Shown: piece by piece, positions 8,458-21,024 of the stretch
Numbering within the stretch: the stretch's first letter is position 1
Layout of the letters: each line of letters opens with the position of its first letter
Assembly (NCBI RefSeq): GCF_027942865.1
Contig: NC_134528.1
Coordinates: 23,646,586 to 23,710,585 of the forward strand
Direction: 5' to 3'
Origin: Odontesthes bonariensis
Lineage: Eukaryota; Chordata; Actinopteri; Atheriniformes; Atherinopsidae
DNA: 64,000 bases
Notes under the pieces: generated by a model
What the model was told of the DNA's origin: nothing
The model's database searches: none
Seen by the model: the letters and a program-made list of their open reading frames with translations, nothing else
Translations under genes and position numbers: made by a program

Positions 8458-10059
8458 CCAACCTTTAATGTATCGAAGATAAGGGTCTCTGGAGACTTTT
8501 CCCTCAGAACAAACTCACTGCTGTCGGGAATGTAAAGACAATCAAAACACGAATGTTGCAACTCAAATATACTGAAAGGAACAGATGATGTGAGATGATG
8601 AAACTGCATTTAGATCATACAGACGTGACATTGCCCCTCATAACATCATTTTATCCCGAGGTCTGTTTGCAGTTAAATGGCTACATGGTAGCTACCTTAT
8701 GTGAGATGATGGTAGATTTAAAAACTGAAAAAACTAAGTTTTCATGTTACTTTTCTGTAATTACCAAATTCCTATATTATGGCATAATCTTCAGAATCTT
8801 CCTCAGTGATCGTAGTAATTATCCTCACGTTCTGATTTTTTAAATAACACACTTACTGGCAGCTGCTCAATAAAATCTAACTCAACTGATTGCATTTTTC
8901 ACGTCTTGGTCTTGCCCTTGGCTGGCAGTTATGACAGCCATATCTACACTCTGTATTTTAAAAATTGAATATCAAACAAATATGCTCCAGGCGCTAGATA
9001 CATAATACATAGATACATCTGCACACAGATTTTTCTTCACACAAACTAGTATTTACAGAAAAGATGGGAATGTGCGCACCTCATGCTTTCCTCATCCCAC
9101 ACATACACACGTTTTCAGAGCAAATTCACACTGACAGGAGGTAACTGTGAAGGAAACATCAGAATTTAACATACGGAAAATATACACTTTAACTGAGCCT
9201 CATCAGGACGGTTGTGAATTTGTCCGGATTTTGTTTTCTATCATGAGTTTATTTACGAGATACCCTTATTTAGTTTTAGCTATAAATAACTGGCTGTGCA
9301 CCACCATCATGATTACTGTAGAAGATCTTGCTAATTAGGTTTTAAAAAAGAGAATAATTGTTTGGGAATTGTTTCCTTTTGTCTTCGTCTTTCCTTTTCC
9401 ACAGCTTCATTTTGCTCTGAACTTTGTGAGCTGATCGCTTTTATTACTTATTCTTATCTTTCAAAATTCAGCCGTTTTTGTTTTGTTTGGGATTCCAGAA
9501 CTGAGACCACCAAATTAAAACAGTTTCATTTTCTCTTCTTCTGAGTGTCTCGGCTCTACATTCGGTTAAGTCTGCGTTTTTATCTCTACTGCTGCTCTCC
9601 TTGCTTAGTTGTGGCTCACAGGATGTCTAACTATGCAAATAACTAATTAACCATTTTTACAGATGTGTGGGTAATCGGATTCATGCATGTGTGTATACTT
9701 TCATGATTAAGATTCATAAAAGAGAACCATATCCATGCATGGCTTTTATGTGTATGCACATCTCTTCCTTTGTTTACAGTTTTACACATGAGAAGAGCAA
9801 AGTTTTCTGCATCTAGTCCCAGGATGCATTTATTGATAAATGGAGAATACCAGTTGTCTCTGTTTACCAAATGTCTTGAAAGGTGTCATTACTAGTGGAC
9901 CAGCAGTAACATGAGACAGAGATGAGCTTTAATTGATCAGTGAATTTACAATGGTCCATAAGAAGTCTTTCAATATTCAACACTGCTGTTAACTTGTTTA
10001 TAAGAATGAGGGCCTGACACTTGATTAAAAATAAATAATTGGTGGCCTGGCTGAACTCT
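8458..10059. other. AT-rich intergenic DNA
   Basis: Only short non-homologous open frames are seen. No transposon ends or RNA genes are recognised. Confidence 0.5.
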
Positions 10060-10300
10060 ATCGCTGTCTGACTGTTATTATCACTGATGTGAAAGTCTAT
10101 CGACTGGTTTAAAAACATTCAATAGGAGAGGTGGGGAGTACAAAAGGTGCTGTCAGATATTATGGAGCATATCTCCGCAGAGCAGGTGACCTGTGCAGAT
10201 CAATCAACCGATCACTAACAGATTTCTTTTGAAGCTGCGTTACCCTACAAAAGACATCTTGCACATCAGTGACAGCAGACCTCATTGATTTCTGGGTCAC
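10060..10300. other. Candidate conserved non-coding block
   Basis: A moderately GC-balanced, repeat-free block with motif-like stretches (GATATTATGGAGCATATCTC, AGGTGACCTGTGCAGATCAA). It differs in texture from the surrounding AT-rich sequence. Open frames cross it on the minus strand but resemble nothing I know. Conservation is a guess. Confidence 0.25.
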
Positions 10301-11454
10301 ACGAAGAACGGACAGCAAGGAGGGGTGAAATGGGATTTTGGGAGCAGTAAGACAGCTCTGTGCAGAAAGAGATGGGAATAGATGACAGGTCGAGGGAGAC
10401 CAAGTAAGCCACAGAACAATCAGCGCTGCTGCCCACAAGCAGAATGGTTGAAAATGTTAAAAGGAGAGGAAATGGTGGCAACAGAAGTTCCATGAAACTC
10501 TTTGCCTCTAGTTGAAAAAGAAAAGAAGTGAAGAGAAGAGAAAGAACCAAATTGCAGCAAACAAAAAATACATGGAGGCCGAAATGAAAACTGGTCATCA
10601 CTTTTCAAAGACAGACCGAGGACTGAAACACTTACAGGGGAAAAGTGCTTGAATGGTAGCCCATTCATTTATTTCATTTAGGTGCAATCTCGCGGGGGAG
10701 AAGCGCTCTTGGCAGCAGTTTAAGATGAAATATAAAAACATTGTTCAAACAGGTGACACCTCGGCATGGAGGTACCTCATTTTGATCACGTTTTACACTG
10801 TAAATTAAATATTAAGTGGCTATTTCACTGTGCAGTTGTTTTATCCCCAACATAATGCTGTTTTCACACACATAAATGTCTTCTCATCTATATCATGTTC
10901 TGTTAAATAATTAAGCCTATTTAAAGTAACACAGACTTCTACTCAGCCAACAGAAAGAAGGCAGATGCCCGTAAAACGGGTGGTGCCGAGCACCGCCACC
11001 TCTAACAGAGTCAGAGGAGCTGGCCCTAAGCCAGAATATTGGAAGGCCAGTGGCTGAGGGAATCCCTGGAGGGAGTCCACCCCCAAGACACAAGTGCCGT
11101 TATGAAATATAATAGGCCTATTTATATATATATATATATATCTTTTTTAAGCCTATTCATACAAATATTTATTTGTCTTTTGTCTTTTTTTATTTTGTCC
11201 CAAAAGAATTCTGATGGTGCCGCTCAAAAAGGTAATTGTCTGGAAATCTATGTTGTCTGATACCAATCTCCCGACAAATATTTAATTATCTGCGCAATAA
11301 TGCTGCACCTTCATCCACGTTGTCAAAAGGACATGCCATATTCGGGAAAAAAGTCGCCTCCTACTGTGCCTAATGGACTTCTAGAAGTAGAAGAACTCGC
11401 TCTGCTGACTGAATGAATGAGGAAATCAAATGGCGTGTGTGGCTGAAAGAGGGC
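10301..11454. other. Intergenic DNA
   Basis: No recognisable gene. Contains a (TA)n run at about 11122-11142 and a short GC-rich palindromic stretch around 10985 (GGTGGTGCCGAGCACCGCC). Confidence 0.5.
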
Positions 11455-11690
11455 GGAGACAGAAAGAAACTCAAGGTTTCTTGAGTAAAACCTGTTCCCG
11501 ACCAGGTTAGGTTCATAGAGTCTGTTACTCCGGTAACTGACCGAGAGGTTAAGTTACCTCTCTTTGTGAAACAGGCTAAAGTTACCCCTCTTTCTCGAGT
11601 TTGAGTTACCTCCCTTTGTGAAACGGAAAACTCAGAGTTTCCCTCATTTCAGGGTTAATTTTCACTAAACCTGCTTCGTGAAACGGACCT
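11455..11690. repeat. DNA-transposon-end-like repeat with repeated GTGAAAC motif
   Basis: The segment has repeated CTCTTTGTGAAAC and CCTGCTTCGTGAAACGG blocks and imperfect internal inverted symmetry. In reverse complement it starts like the CCGTTTCACGAAGCAGG ends of teleost MITEs. I do not assign a family. It abuts the palindromic repeat at 11691-12085. Confidence 0.45.
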
Positions 11691-12085
11691 CTGGAGTTTG
11701 CTACTGATAGTTTTGTGCCACATGACAGGAAATTGATCATATTTTGACGACGTGGACGACGACTTTGAGTATGATGGACGTCCTTACCGGAGTGAATGAG
11801 CTGTGCTGCAGCAGCGCGCGTTGATAAAGTCATCCCACCACACGCGTGTGTAGAAAGCTTCCTATAAGCCCCCCGATAACGGCGGATAACAACAACATGG
11901 CAGCGATGAGCTAACAGTGCAATAGTACGCGTTCATTCATTAATTCGGCTTAAAGTATTGGTGAAATAAAGACAGATAATGTGTTATTTAGAGGCTGTAT
12001 TGTATTGTGTATTGTAAGGACGCCGACTTTAGAGTAGATGAACGTATTTTATGCAAGAAATGAGGTCCAGGTTTAAAACGGTATG
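11691..12085. repeat. Fragment of the palindromic TTAA-type repeat also seen at 26939 and 31816
   Basis: The stretch 11700-11990 is the reverse complement of sequence at about 33060-33300 and 31970-32030. It includes GACGTCCTTACCGGAGTGAA and the block GGTGAAATAAAGACA. The end (GGACGCCGACTTTAGAGTAG to GGTCCAGGTTTAAA) matches the terminal block at 27040-27120. The last ~20 bp and the TTAA site are missing, so this copy is truncated. Confidence 0.6.
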
Positions 12086-12544
12086 TTCTAAGCTTATTCA
12101 TAATCAGACCATAATCAGACTCTTAATTATTTGCAGCTCCTGTAGCTCCCTCTCTGTGCCAAATCTCAGGGTTTTTGATCTCAATGCCTAACATGTTCAC
12201 TGGTGAATTTGCGTGTTTTGAAAACACACAAACAACTTATTTATTTAAACCTTGTGTTAATGCCCATGTAGGTTTTGCTGTGACGGTCATTGAAAAGCAT
12301 CAGTCAAATCTGCTAGTTTAGATTCAGATCCAGTGGTCTCCCTGAACTAAACTATAATTCACTACCATTGACACAATATCTTATCGAGACACAATAAGCA
12401 CTTACTTTTAGAAATCAGATTTCACAGGTTATCACAAATTGTATTATTTTTTAAATGCAGTAACTTGTTTACTGTGTCAATTGCTTACTGTTTCCATTTC
12501 AGTGGTATAAAAACATCCTATTTTTTTGTTTGTGTTGCCTTTCC
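12086..12544. other. AT-rich intergenic DNA
   Basis: Nothing recognisable. Confidence 0.5.
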
Positions 12545-12727
12545 TTTTTTGGGGGGGGCTTTTTATGCCTTTAATGGACATGACAGTTGGAGAGAGACAG
12601 GAAGCAGAGAGAGGGGGGAGACATGCAGCAAAGGGCCGTCTGGTGCGGGACTCGAACCGGGGCCAGCTGCAGCGAGGACTGTAGCCTCTGTAGATGGGGC
12701 GGCTGCTTAACCCACTAGGCCCCCGAC
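12545..12727 (-). mobile_element. tRNA-derived SINE
   Basis: Read on the minus strand, the element starts with a tRNA-like head. It has an A-box-like stretch (GGCCTAGTGGGTTAAGC) and a good B box (GGTTCGAGTCC at 12648-12658), the two parts of an internal RNA polymerase III promoter. It continues into the CCTTTGCTGCATGTCTCCC body and CTTCCTGTCTCTCTCC tail common in teleost SINEs, and ends in an A/C-poor tail near 12545. It is not a functional tRNA gene: the anticodon arm and acceptor pairing are not kept. Confidence 0.75.
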
Positions 12728-14862
12728 CACCCCGTGTTACTTTTTCTTTTCATACGAATATCTTAAGTCGTGCACCATCCTAAAGTTTTAGACCCAATAA
12801 GGTGAGAATGCTTGTAAAAGTAACACTATAGCACTTTACTGTACTTGGCAGGTACGTTTCCAAAGTGTTTGTGTATATTCAGACTGTCTGAGCCCGCTCA
12901 CTTCCCTGATGTAATCTCACACCAACTCCATGATGTTGAGATCAGAGCTGTGGTGGGGTGCCTCTCTATCTGGTCTAACATACTGTGTTAGACTGACCTG
13001 TGAGCGGACAGAAAGCAACTGCCATGGTGGTCTGTGAAACACAAACCAGCCGACTTTTTTACCAGACTAATTAGCTCTACATCAGACATTTTTCTTTATA
13101 TACCTGAATTGAACATTTAGAGTCACATATCTACCATGACCTGAAACATTTTCCCACCTCAACAAAGGCGCAGTCGGCAGACTTTTTTCCCTCACATTTC
13201 CCTCCATTCGCTTGTCTGTTCCATGTTAGTGGCAGCCTAACTCCTGGTGCTGAAGAGAGTCGATCTTTTCTCAGATTTGGATTGCCACCTGGAGGTGGGT
13301 CTTAAGCTATCTGTTTTGTTGTTCGGTGTCAGAAAGCTGCAGCCTCAGTCTCTTCTGTTTGTTTAGGTTAAACTTTATTGTCATTGTGCAGAATATAGGG
13401 ACAGTAAAAAACCAATAAATTGCAGTTTAGCATATATCCATAAGTACCAAGTATCAAGATGCAGGAGGTAAATACTGTGACATAAGTGATGCTGTATGTT
13501 ACAATATGTAAAGTATTGGGCACAAAGCTTACATTTAAGTATGTATGTACATAAGAGAAGTTGACTGAGTGGGTTCACTGAACAAAGTGTACATGTAATG
13601 TTGTACAAACGGCATGAACAAAATATGTACATGATGGATAAACATAGAATAGAAACAACATTTGATTGCAGTAATGTTTTAGATGAAAAGCAAGTGTATA
13701 GTTATACACTTTGCTTGAGAAGGTGCTTTTTCACCTTTTTGGTCAGAATGGTAGAGTTTATGGGCCAGGCGAAACCAATAGACATCCACACCTCGTGTGT
13801 CCTGTTTCATCATAATCTTCTTGGTTTTTTGTGCATAAGATTCCAGGATATTGTCAATATTCCACTCTGCCAGGCACCGTGTGAACCTAAGATGGAGATA
13901 AGAGTTTTGTAAGCCGTTTCACCATATTTGAATGTGTGAAAATACATACAAATCAAATCTTCAGGTTTTACTGTACTTTCAGAAGTGGCTTGTATTTTCA
14001 GACTTGCAAAGCCTTGGGTCAGACAGTTTTTAATGGTCTAGATCCATCATGCTGTCATGGACCTCATTGCTGAGCCATGTTTCTGTGAAGAATAACAAAC
14101 CACAGTCCACTAGCCTTCTCAGTCAGTGGGGTTACATGGCACTGAAAGAATCAAATTAATGGCTAAATTACAATAACACTTATTAAGTTCATGTATTCAC
14201 CTTAGTTTGACTAAAAATTGGATCGGATCGGGTTACTCGCAGTCGGATTGAGACCCCGAGATAACTCGGTTGATAGTCACACTAAACGTGCTTGTAGATG
14301 GTGAAGCACGTGGTGAATTGGACTTTGCGTTTTGCGCATGCTCGAGATTTTTTTCCCGGGTCATGACCCGGAAGTCAAAAGAGACGATATTACTGTTGTT
14401 GTCGCCGCTGTCAGAAAGAAAGAAACAACGCGATGGAGAATGCGCCATTGTGCATCGCGTTTGTGCAACAACCATGCTCATCACAAATGAAATGTAGAAG
14501 GACGTAGCTTCATCTTGCTCTTCGTTCGCCATCTTTCTCGAATACCTGAGTTTGTTGTTGTTGTTGGTGGTGAAGAGGTCAACTGGAAGTGGCTCTATTA
14601 GCAATAGTTGAAACGGGTACAGCGCCACCTATCGAATGACATGCTTTGTGCCAATGTTATTCGATTCATTCACCGCCATATATCCAAGGATAATTACCAT
14701 TGCTCAAATAAGGAGCATAATCCAACTATAGCTATAATCAAATTAATCTCATCACATAGACCCACTGTGTGTGAGGATCAGGCTCTTTAATTTATCCAAC
14801 TTCATCCCCGTATTGGCGAGAAAAATCCTAAGTAACACTGGCCAATATGGGTTTAGCCTTAA
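12728..14862. other. Intergenic DNA with old repeats
   Basis: No gene recognised. From about 13360 (AACTTTATTGTCATTGTGCA) the sequence resembles a common unclassified teleost interspersed repeat. A CpG-richer block at 14215-14600 (containing GGGTCATGACCCGG) stands out and may be an unrecognised DNA transposon, but I found no matching ends. Confidence 0.4.
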
Positions 14863-15070
14863 AGGGGAACTCCGGGGCATTTGAAGCGCAATCCCATTGC
14901 TAGAGGTTGTCAAGTACTGATAGTAGGACACAGACTGGTGCAAATCGGTGCTCCCTGTGCGGCGATTGCGCTGTTTGCGCAGCCTGTCATGCTAGCCAAG
15001 TACGTGGTGGCCAATGGGCAAATTCTAAACCTTCCACGTAAAACAACAACTTGCAGACTGCAGAAACGTC
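14863..15070. mobile_element. Truncated copy of the 282-bp TTAA MITE (T2/Kolobok-like)
   Basis: Begins right after TTAA (14859-14862) with AGGGGAACTCCGGGGCATTT and follows the complete copy at 19987-20268. Its core is in the opposite orientation (GCGCTGTTTGCGCAGCCTGT, then the CCACGTAAAACAACAACTTG block). The right terminal repeat is missing, so only one end remains. Confidence 0.75.
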
Positions 15071-18000
15071 ACACCACTTTATAAACCATCCGACAGTAAA
15101 GTCACAAGCCTTACCATCAAAACCATATGCGTGGTTCTCACATTACTGGCATGGGGACGTTACAAAACAACTTTATAAACAGCATGTAACTTACCAGTTG
15201 TTGGTATGCGCGCGCATATGAAAGCCCAAAACAGTCAATGGACGATACTCTCATATACAAAGCAATTATCTTCTCTAGAAAAACTGCGTTCAAGTATTTA
15301 AAACATTACAACAATATTACTGGGCATGTATTGTTGTAATGTAAATGTATTTAATTATTTCCAAAGACGGCTCTATTTCCAGCAATGATTTCACTTGATT
15401 ACTGACCTGTGTAAGTGCCCGCCTAAGAACACTACTGCCCTCAGGAGTGGTAGATTGTGAATTGTTTTACTTCTGAAACAATGTCTTACATTGAACTTTT
15501 TCTGAAAAAGTATAAAGTAAAGGTGTACTCTTTACGTCTCTCCTTGGAGATGAGAGTGAAATAAATATTAGGACATATTTTGTCTCACTTTTAGTGAAAT
15601 GGGGCAACTTTGTGTCAACGTTCCACCCTCAGCTGTGAGCACAACCTGAAAACATCTACTTTACTTCTGTCGCTGCCAGGAGCGAATGATGAGCAAATTG
15701 GAAGATGATTTGACATCTGAGGTGGAAAACTAACCACTTGTCAAGTCTAATGTTCTGAATTAATCTCCCTTTAACAAACGGTGGAAAGTGTCGTGACTTC
15801 TGGCACACTGCTTAACTGCAAACTGAGTTTAGCTTGATTGTTTTGGCAGCGTAACTATTTCCTGAATTAACTCTTATTTCTTGCTGTCATATGAGGTAAG
15901 AAGAATGAAACATTTGATTTTGTTGTGGCAGATAGTGTTCTGTTTATTTCCCCCAAAATCCATCCAAGTCAACTTCGTATTGTGTTTCTTTGCCACTGAC
16001 TTGTTTTTCCAACCATTTTTAGGAGTAAAAACACGGGCTGGCTGGATTCACTTCAAGCACAACATATTTTACTCTTGAGGTGCAACATTTCAGTTGTATT
16101 AGAGCTGGCAGAAAGTAGATGAGGTGGCTGGTGCTCAGGTCTTATACATAAACAGTGGGTTTTTCATCCAGATAAACTTGGACAGACTTTGGGCAAAAGA
16201 CTTGGGCAACAAAAACACTTTGCTTCATCCTTTAAGCCCTGGAAGCTCTTTCCACTCTAAAAATCACCCCGACGTTAAGTTCATCACAGCCCCCACAACT
16301 GTATGGTAGAATGAACAACTATTGGCTCTTTTGATAAGAAATACTCAGGAGTGGTTTTAGATAGAGAAATAATGCTCCCTGCAGGGGACATCCAGAGTGG
16401 AAAGGGGCAATGTTATGGTTTTGGTTAGAGAAGAGAGAAAACTCTTTTACTTTATCAGAGCTTTTCTGTATCAAAGCAGAACACACTCAACCGCAAAATT
16501 AATCTAGTCCTGACTCCAAACATGTTAGTGCTACTCTTACCACAGGTAGATTTCAGATGTTTTAATAGTCACGGCATGTTTACAACTTGCAGAATATTTG
16601 AAATACTGCTGTTTCTTCATGGTGTAAAGAACTTCATGTGGTTGGTTTTCAGTTTTATACTGGTTCTTTTGTTTTGCATTGTAGAAACTAAATCAAAATT
16701 TCTCTGTACATAGTTGCAAAGCTAAGTGTCCCGGACCCTGACGATTTGTTTCCGAGGCTTTGCACAACCTTCTCAGGGTGTTCATGAGTCTGTCCAAACC
16801 CAAAGATAACAAAATAATCTTGCAAATGGTCATTTTAGGCTTTTAAAGGATGAGATCAATTTAATTTGAAGTATGTGTATGTAGTATGTGGCTTCTTGTA
16901 AGTATTATACTAGTCAGAAGACTTATATGTTTGTCGTCTTTGTGATAAGTTGGCATTTTCAAGAGCTTACAGTTTGAAGATGCTTATTAGCCATGTTTAA
17001 TTACGCTGATCAGATAAGATACGATTACTTCTCTCCTTGTACTCATTGTTTTCACCAGTTGCTGTTATTGACTTTTCGTGTTTTTACTTAATTGTGCGCA
17101 TTACATTACGGCCATTTTGAAGACGCTTTTATCCAAAGCGACTTATTGTAAGTAACAAAGGCAGAGTTAGAACAGAGGAGCAACTTTTCACTTCCATCCG
17201 GACTGTGCAGCCATGGAGGTCCGGCTCCTGTTAATAACACTCACGCATGCTTCCCTGGAAATATAACTCAAGGTTTTTTAGGACTTACACTGTGCTTTTT
17301 TTTTCTAATGAACATTTTACGTGACATGGATGATGCATAAAAGCAGCAATAGTGATGATTGGTGCAGTTATTATTACCATTGATTATGATGATTTTGTTC
17401 TCTCGCAGTGAAGTACACCGAACCCAAGTGCAATAGTTTTTAAATAATGTCAGATTGAATTATATCCAAAGTGAGCAGCCTGGCACAGTTTCTGGGGTTC
17501 GTGTTAAAAAAGATTGTCTGACAGCTGGTAGACGTGTAATGTTACCAGATTTGGTTATTTGATTACATCACCTAGTTACATGTGAAAGTGTCTGCCCCAT
17601 CAAATTACTAACAATACACTGATCGATTCAAGCATGAACAGGTTTTAAAGCCAGGTTGGGTTTTGTCTCTGACAGCCAACACTGAACGGAGGTGCACTCG
17701 TACCATCATCTGTAAGAATTTTCCGGAGACAGGAAATCCAACAAAATAATAATCTACCAAGCCTCTAACAGATATGTTATTTAAGGTGGTGAGCTATTTA
17801 ACATCATCAAAAAAAAGACAAAAGAACAATCCTGGCATGTTAGTAATGAGATGCTGTACCCCCACTGGAGAGAATCTGCTGCTTGCAATTTAAAACGCCA
17901 CAGTTCACAAGAGAGGAGGCGAGACAAACATGAAATAGGAAGATGGAGCCTCATCTTTCCTGTGAGAGGTGAGAGTGGAGCCTGTATGTAACAGCGATTT

Positions 18001-18665
18001 GAAGTTTGAATTGCAGTGGTTTCATGGTGTGAGATGAATTCTTTTGTAAGGTGAAACATCCGGAGGAAAAAGCATCAGTAGGAAAATTGTGAATCTCTAC
18101 AAAACTTAATGAAACATTCTCCTTGAAAGTTACATGTCTTCTAAAATGTTCATAATGTTCTAGGTGCACAGTACAGTTATTTTACATATCTGTCTATCAA
18201 GCTAAGTAACTACAGAAGTAACCGAGTATTAATTCTGTAAGTGTCGGGTCTGCGCAGGATCAAAGGTTTTCTTGGAACTGGAATGATTTTATTACTAGTA
18301 AACCAAGACTTTATAAAAGATGGACACTGCGACACCCACTGGTATGTGGGAAGCTGTTTCGAGGCCTTTGAGTTTGGCTCTGAGAGTCTTCATCCTTATT
18401 ATTATTATTATTATTGTTCCAGCTTGATCCTTTTCAGGGTTGTTGGGGCTGGAGCCTGGCTGCCATTCAACATGCCTTACAAGATAAAAAATAATTATTG
18501 TTAGTTTATCTTTCTGTTTCTATTGTCAGATGACTAAACATCTCAGATACTGCGATTGTACTGTAACCCAGCCCATCACAGGATTGTGTGTTAAAACAAA
18601 TCTCCCAAAGAAGTGACAGAAAGTCCTAAAGGGAGAAATGATCTAGTTATTTAGTTACTCTAGAT
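15071..18665. other. AT-rich intergenic DNA
   Basis: No gene recognised. About 17105-17165 contains the teleost repeat motif GACGCTTTTATCCAAAGCGA, a fragment of a widespread interspersed repeat. Around 18385-18460 a TTA trinucleotide run is followed by TTGGGGCTGGAGCCTGGCTG, resembling the RTE-like tail seen at 33776-34102. Confidence 0.45.
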
Positions 18666-19309
18666 CAGTGATACTCAGTATTTTTTTCACAAGAGCCACA
18701 TTGGCAGAGCAAAATCAAGGGAAGAGCCACTTTTACGACAACATACTAAGTCCCCTTTTGAAAATATGCATTTCTACATATATAACATCCCACAAAAAAA
18801 GAAACAACACAGCCAATACATTTTCAATTCAGACCATATTTACCTTAATACTGGGATGAGCGGAAGCTGGCGTGCATGTCCTTGACTTTCTTCATGTTGT
18901 ATTTGTAGTTTGTTGTAATCATAGTGAGACATTCAAGATGAGCATGGTTTCTGTGCTGGTTTTTGCCCTTTTTTAATTAAAAGCCGATCCATTGTGCCTG
19001 CATCTTGCGCTGGCTAAAGGAGCTAACGTGCACTGCGGTCAAGTGTGACGGTGGTTTAAGCGGGCTGCGTTGCCAGGTTTAACTGAGCCCCCTTTAGGAA
19101 ACACCATTAAGCCTTAATTAATACTTAATAAAAATACTTAATGCTACAAAAACGCAAACTTAATAAAAATACCTAATACTGTGCAGTATTCGCTGTATGT
19201 TATTTGAAAAAATGTATTGTTATTGTTACCATATTGTTATAAGCTACTATGCGAGTGCGAGCCGCCAATATGGGACCGCATGTGGCTCGCGAGCCGCGCA
19301 ATGAGTATC
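18666..19309. mobile_element. hAT-type remnant, non-coding
   Basis: The left end CAGTGATACTCAGT...AGAGCCACATT is matched in inverted orientation by the right end ATGTGGCTCGCGAGCCGCGC...GAGTATC. These CAGTGATACTC ends with nearby GAGCCAC motifs are typical of hAT elements. The last few terminal bases are missing where the L2 copy begins, so no target duplication can be read. No transposase remains. Confidence 0.6.
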
Positions 19310-19744
19310 TCGGCTTTAGATGGTATTTCCTTGGCTTCTAGTTCTACAGTGAGGAACCTTGGAGTTATTTTTGACCAGAATTTATCATTTGACTCACATT
19401 TAAAACAGGTTTCTAGGACTGCCTTCTTTCACCTTCGTAATATTGTTAAAATCAGGAACACCTTGTCTCAGAGTGATGCAGAAAATCTGGTCCATGCATT
19501 TGTTACTTCAAGATTGGACTACTGTAATTCTTTATTATTGGGCTGTCCCAAATATTCTCTGAAAACCCTACAGCTGATCCAAAATGCTGCAGCCAGAGTT
19601 CTGATGAGAACAAAGAGGAGAAATTATATTTTTCCAGGTTTAGCTTCTCTTTATTGGCTTCCTGTTAAATTCAGAATAGAATTTAAGATTCTTCTCCTCA
19701 CATATAAAGCTCCATCATATCTTAAAGATCTCATCATCAGATAA
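19310..19744 (+). pseudogene. L2 reverse transcriptase C-terminal fragment
   Basis: The frame carries the thumb and C-terminal region of an L2-clade reverse transcriptase: [34 protein letters not shown], then SRLDYCNSLLLG and QNAAARVLMRTKRR. The catalytic palm motifs are absent because the copy is 5'-truncated. The frame ends at a premature stop at 19744; homologous sequence continues to about 19946 (FRTKT... region of the parent). This is a dead fragment of the same subfamily as the large L2 at 35815-46997. Confidence 0.85.
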
Positions 19745-19986
19745 TTTTCCTAACAGAGCAGTTTGCTCCCAAACTGCAGGTTTACTTGAGGTTCCCAGAG
19801 TTTCTAAAAGTAGAATGGGAGGCAGAGCCTTCAGTTATCAGGCCCCTCTCTTGTGGAATAAGCTGCCAGTAAATGTCCGGGAAGCAGACACCCTTTCCAC
19901 TTTTAAGACCAGGCTTAAAACTTTCCTTTTTTATAAAGCTTATAGTTAGGGATGTCTCAGGTGATCCTGAAACATCCCATAGTTAA

Positions 19987-20268
19987 AGGGGAACTCCGGG
20001 GCATTTGAAGCGCAATCCCATTGCTAGAGGTTGTCAAATACTGATAGTAGGACACAGACAGGTGTTTCTGCAGTGTGCAAGTTGTTGTTTTACGTGGAAG
20101 GGTTAGCACTTGCCCCTTAGCCACCACGTATTAGCCTCGCATGACAGGCTGCGCAAACAGCGCAATCTCCGCACAGGGAGCGCCGATTTGCACCTGTCTG
20201 TGTCCTACTATCAGTATTTGACAACCTCTAGCAATGGGATTGCGCTTCAAATGCCCCGGAATTCCCCT
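19987..20268. mobile_element. Complete 282-bp palindromic TTAA MITE (T2/Kolobok-like)
   Basis: Flanked by TTAA on both sides (19983-19986 and 20269-20272). Terminal inverted repeats of about 75 bp begin AGGGGAACTCCGGGGCATTT. The start TTAAAGGGG fits the TTAAAGGRR signature of the T2 (Kolobok) MITE group. The empty site is visible in the other L2 copy at 45531-45545 (CATAGTTAAGCTGC). Confidence 0.88.
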
Positions 20269-20814
20269 TTAAGCTGCTATAGGCCTAGACTGCTGGGGGG
20301 CCTCATCTGTCACACTTTTCCTCACTTTACTCTCTTTTTTCCCCCATTTAATTTTCTCATATGATATTATGTACATATGACATTATTGTGGTCATTAACA
20401 CGTGTTTCCCTGTTCCAACAGGTATCCTTTGAATGGTGTTACAGTGTTTTTTTCCCCCCTTTTCTGTCTCCTCAAACCCCAGCTGGTCGAGGCGGATGGC
20501 CACCCTTCCCGAGTCTGGTTCTGCCAGAGGTTTCTTCCTGTTAAAAGGGAGTCGTTCCTTCCTTTCCACAGTCGCCTCAGGCACGCTCAGGACGGGAGAT
20601 TGGACTGAAAAGAAGTTTCGGTGCAATCTGTTGGTTTCCCTAGCTAGGAAATTGTTTTTAAATTGGCTCTATATGAATGAATTGGATTATTTTTAAATAA
20701 ATTATGATTACAATGAATTGATCTCCAATTGGCTTGAATTGGATTATATTATTTAAGTGCCTTCAGAAGAAATTTGTTGTATTATGGCGCAATATTAATA
20801 AACTGAATTGAAAT

Positions 20815-21024
20815 TAAACATTTTCTCACTCGATCCACAGCGTTATGGCTTCAGACATTACACATCACACCTCACTCCATAACTTGACTCTGCTCCCTTG
20901 CATGTATTCTGGTGTGCATGTAGTTGTGCTGTCTGAGACATCCAACAATGCTCCTCATCAAAACTTTTTTTGGGCCTTACAAAAAAGGGTTCAACATATT
21001 CAGGGTATTTTTAGGTGATCTTCC
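20815..21024. other. Spacer between L2 copy and piggyBac
   Basis: Unique-looking sequence; nothing recognised. Confidence 0.5.

Larger units (their letters stand above)
19310..20814 (+). mobile_element. 5'-truncated L2-type LINE, 3' end copy
   Basis: Starts inside the reverse transcriptase ORF and runs to the L2-type 3' end (ATTATGGCGC...AAACTGAATTGAAATT). It is closely similar to 43605-46997. It lacks the ~590-bp segment with tandem duplications found there (44908-45500). It has a short deletion at AAAGCTCC relative to the other copy, and it carries a TTAA MITE at 19987-20268. Because it keeps the uninterrupted form of several sites, it serves as an empty-site control for insertions in the other copy. 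Confidence 0.85.

Noticed and set aside
10160..10668. Overlapping minus-strand frames of 82-111 codons with hydrophobic stretches
   Set aside because: Hydrophobic runs come from T-rich DNA on that strand; no conserved motif is seen.
12545..12727. tRNA gene on the minus strand
   Set aside because: The A and B boxes belong to a SINE head followed by the SINE body; cloverleaf pairing and a clean anticodon loop are not present.
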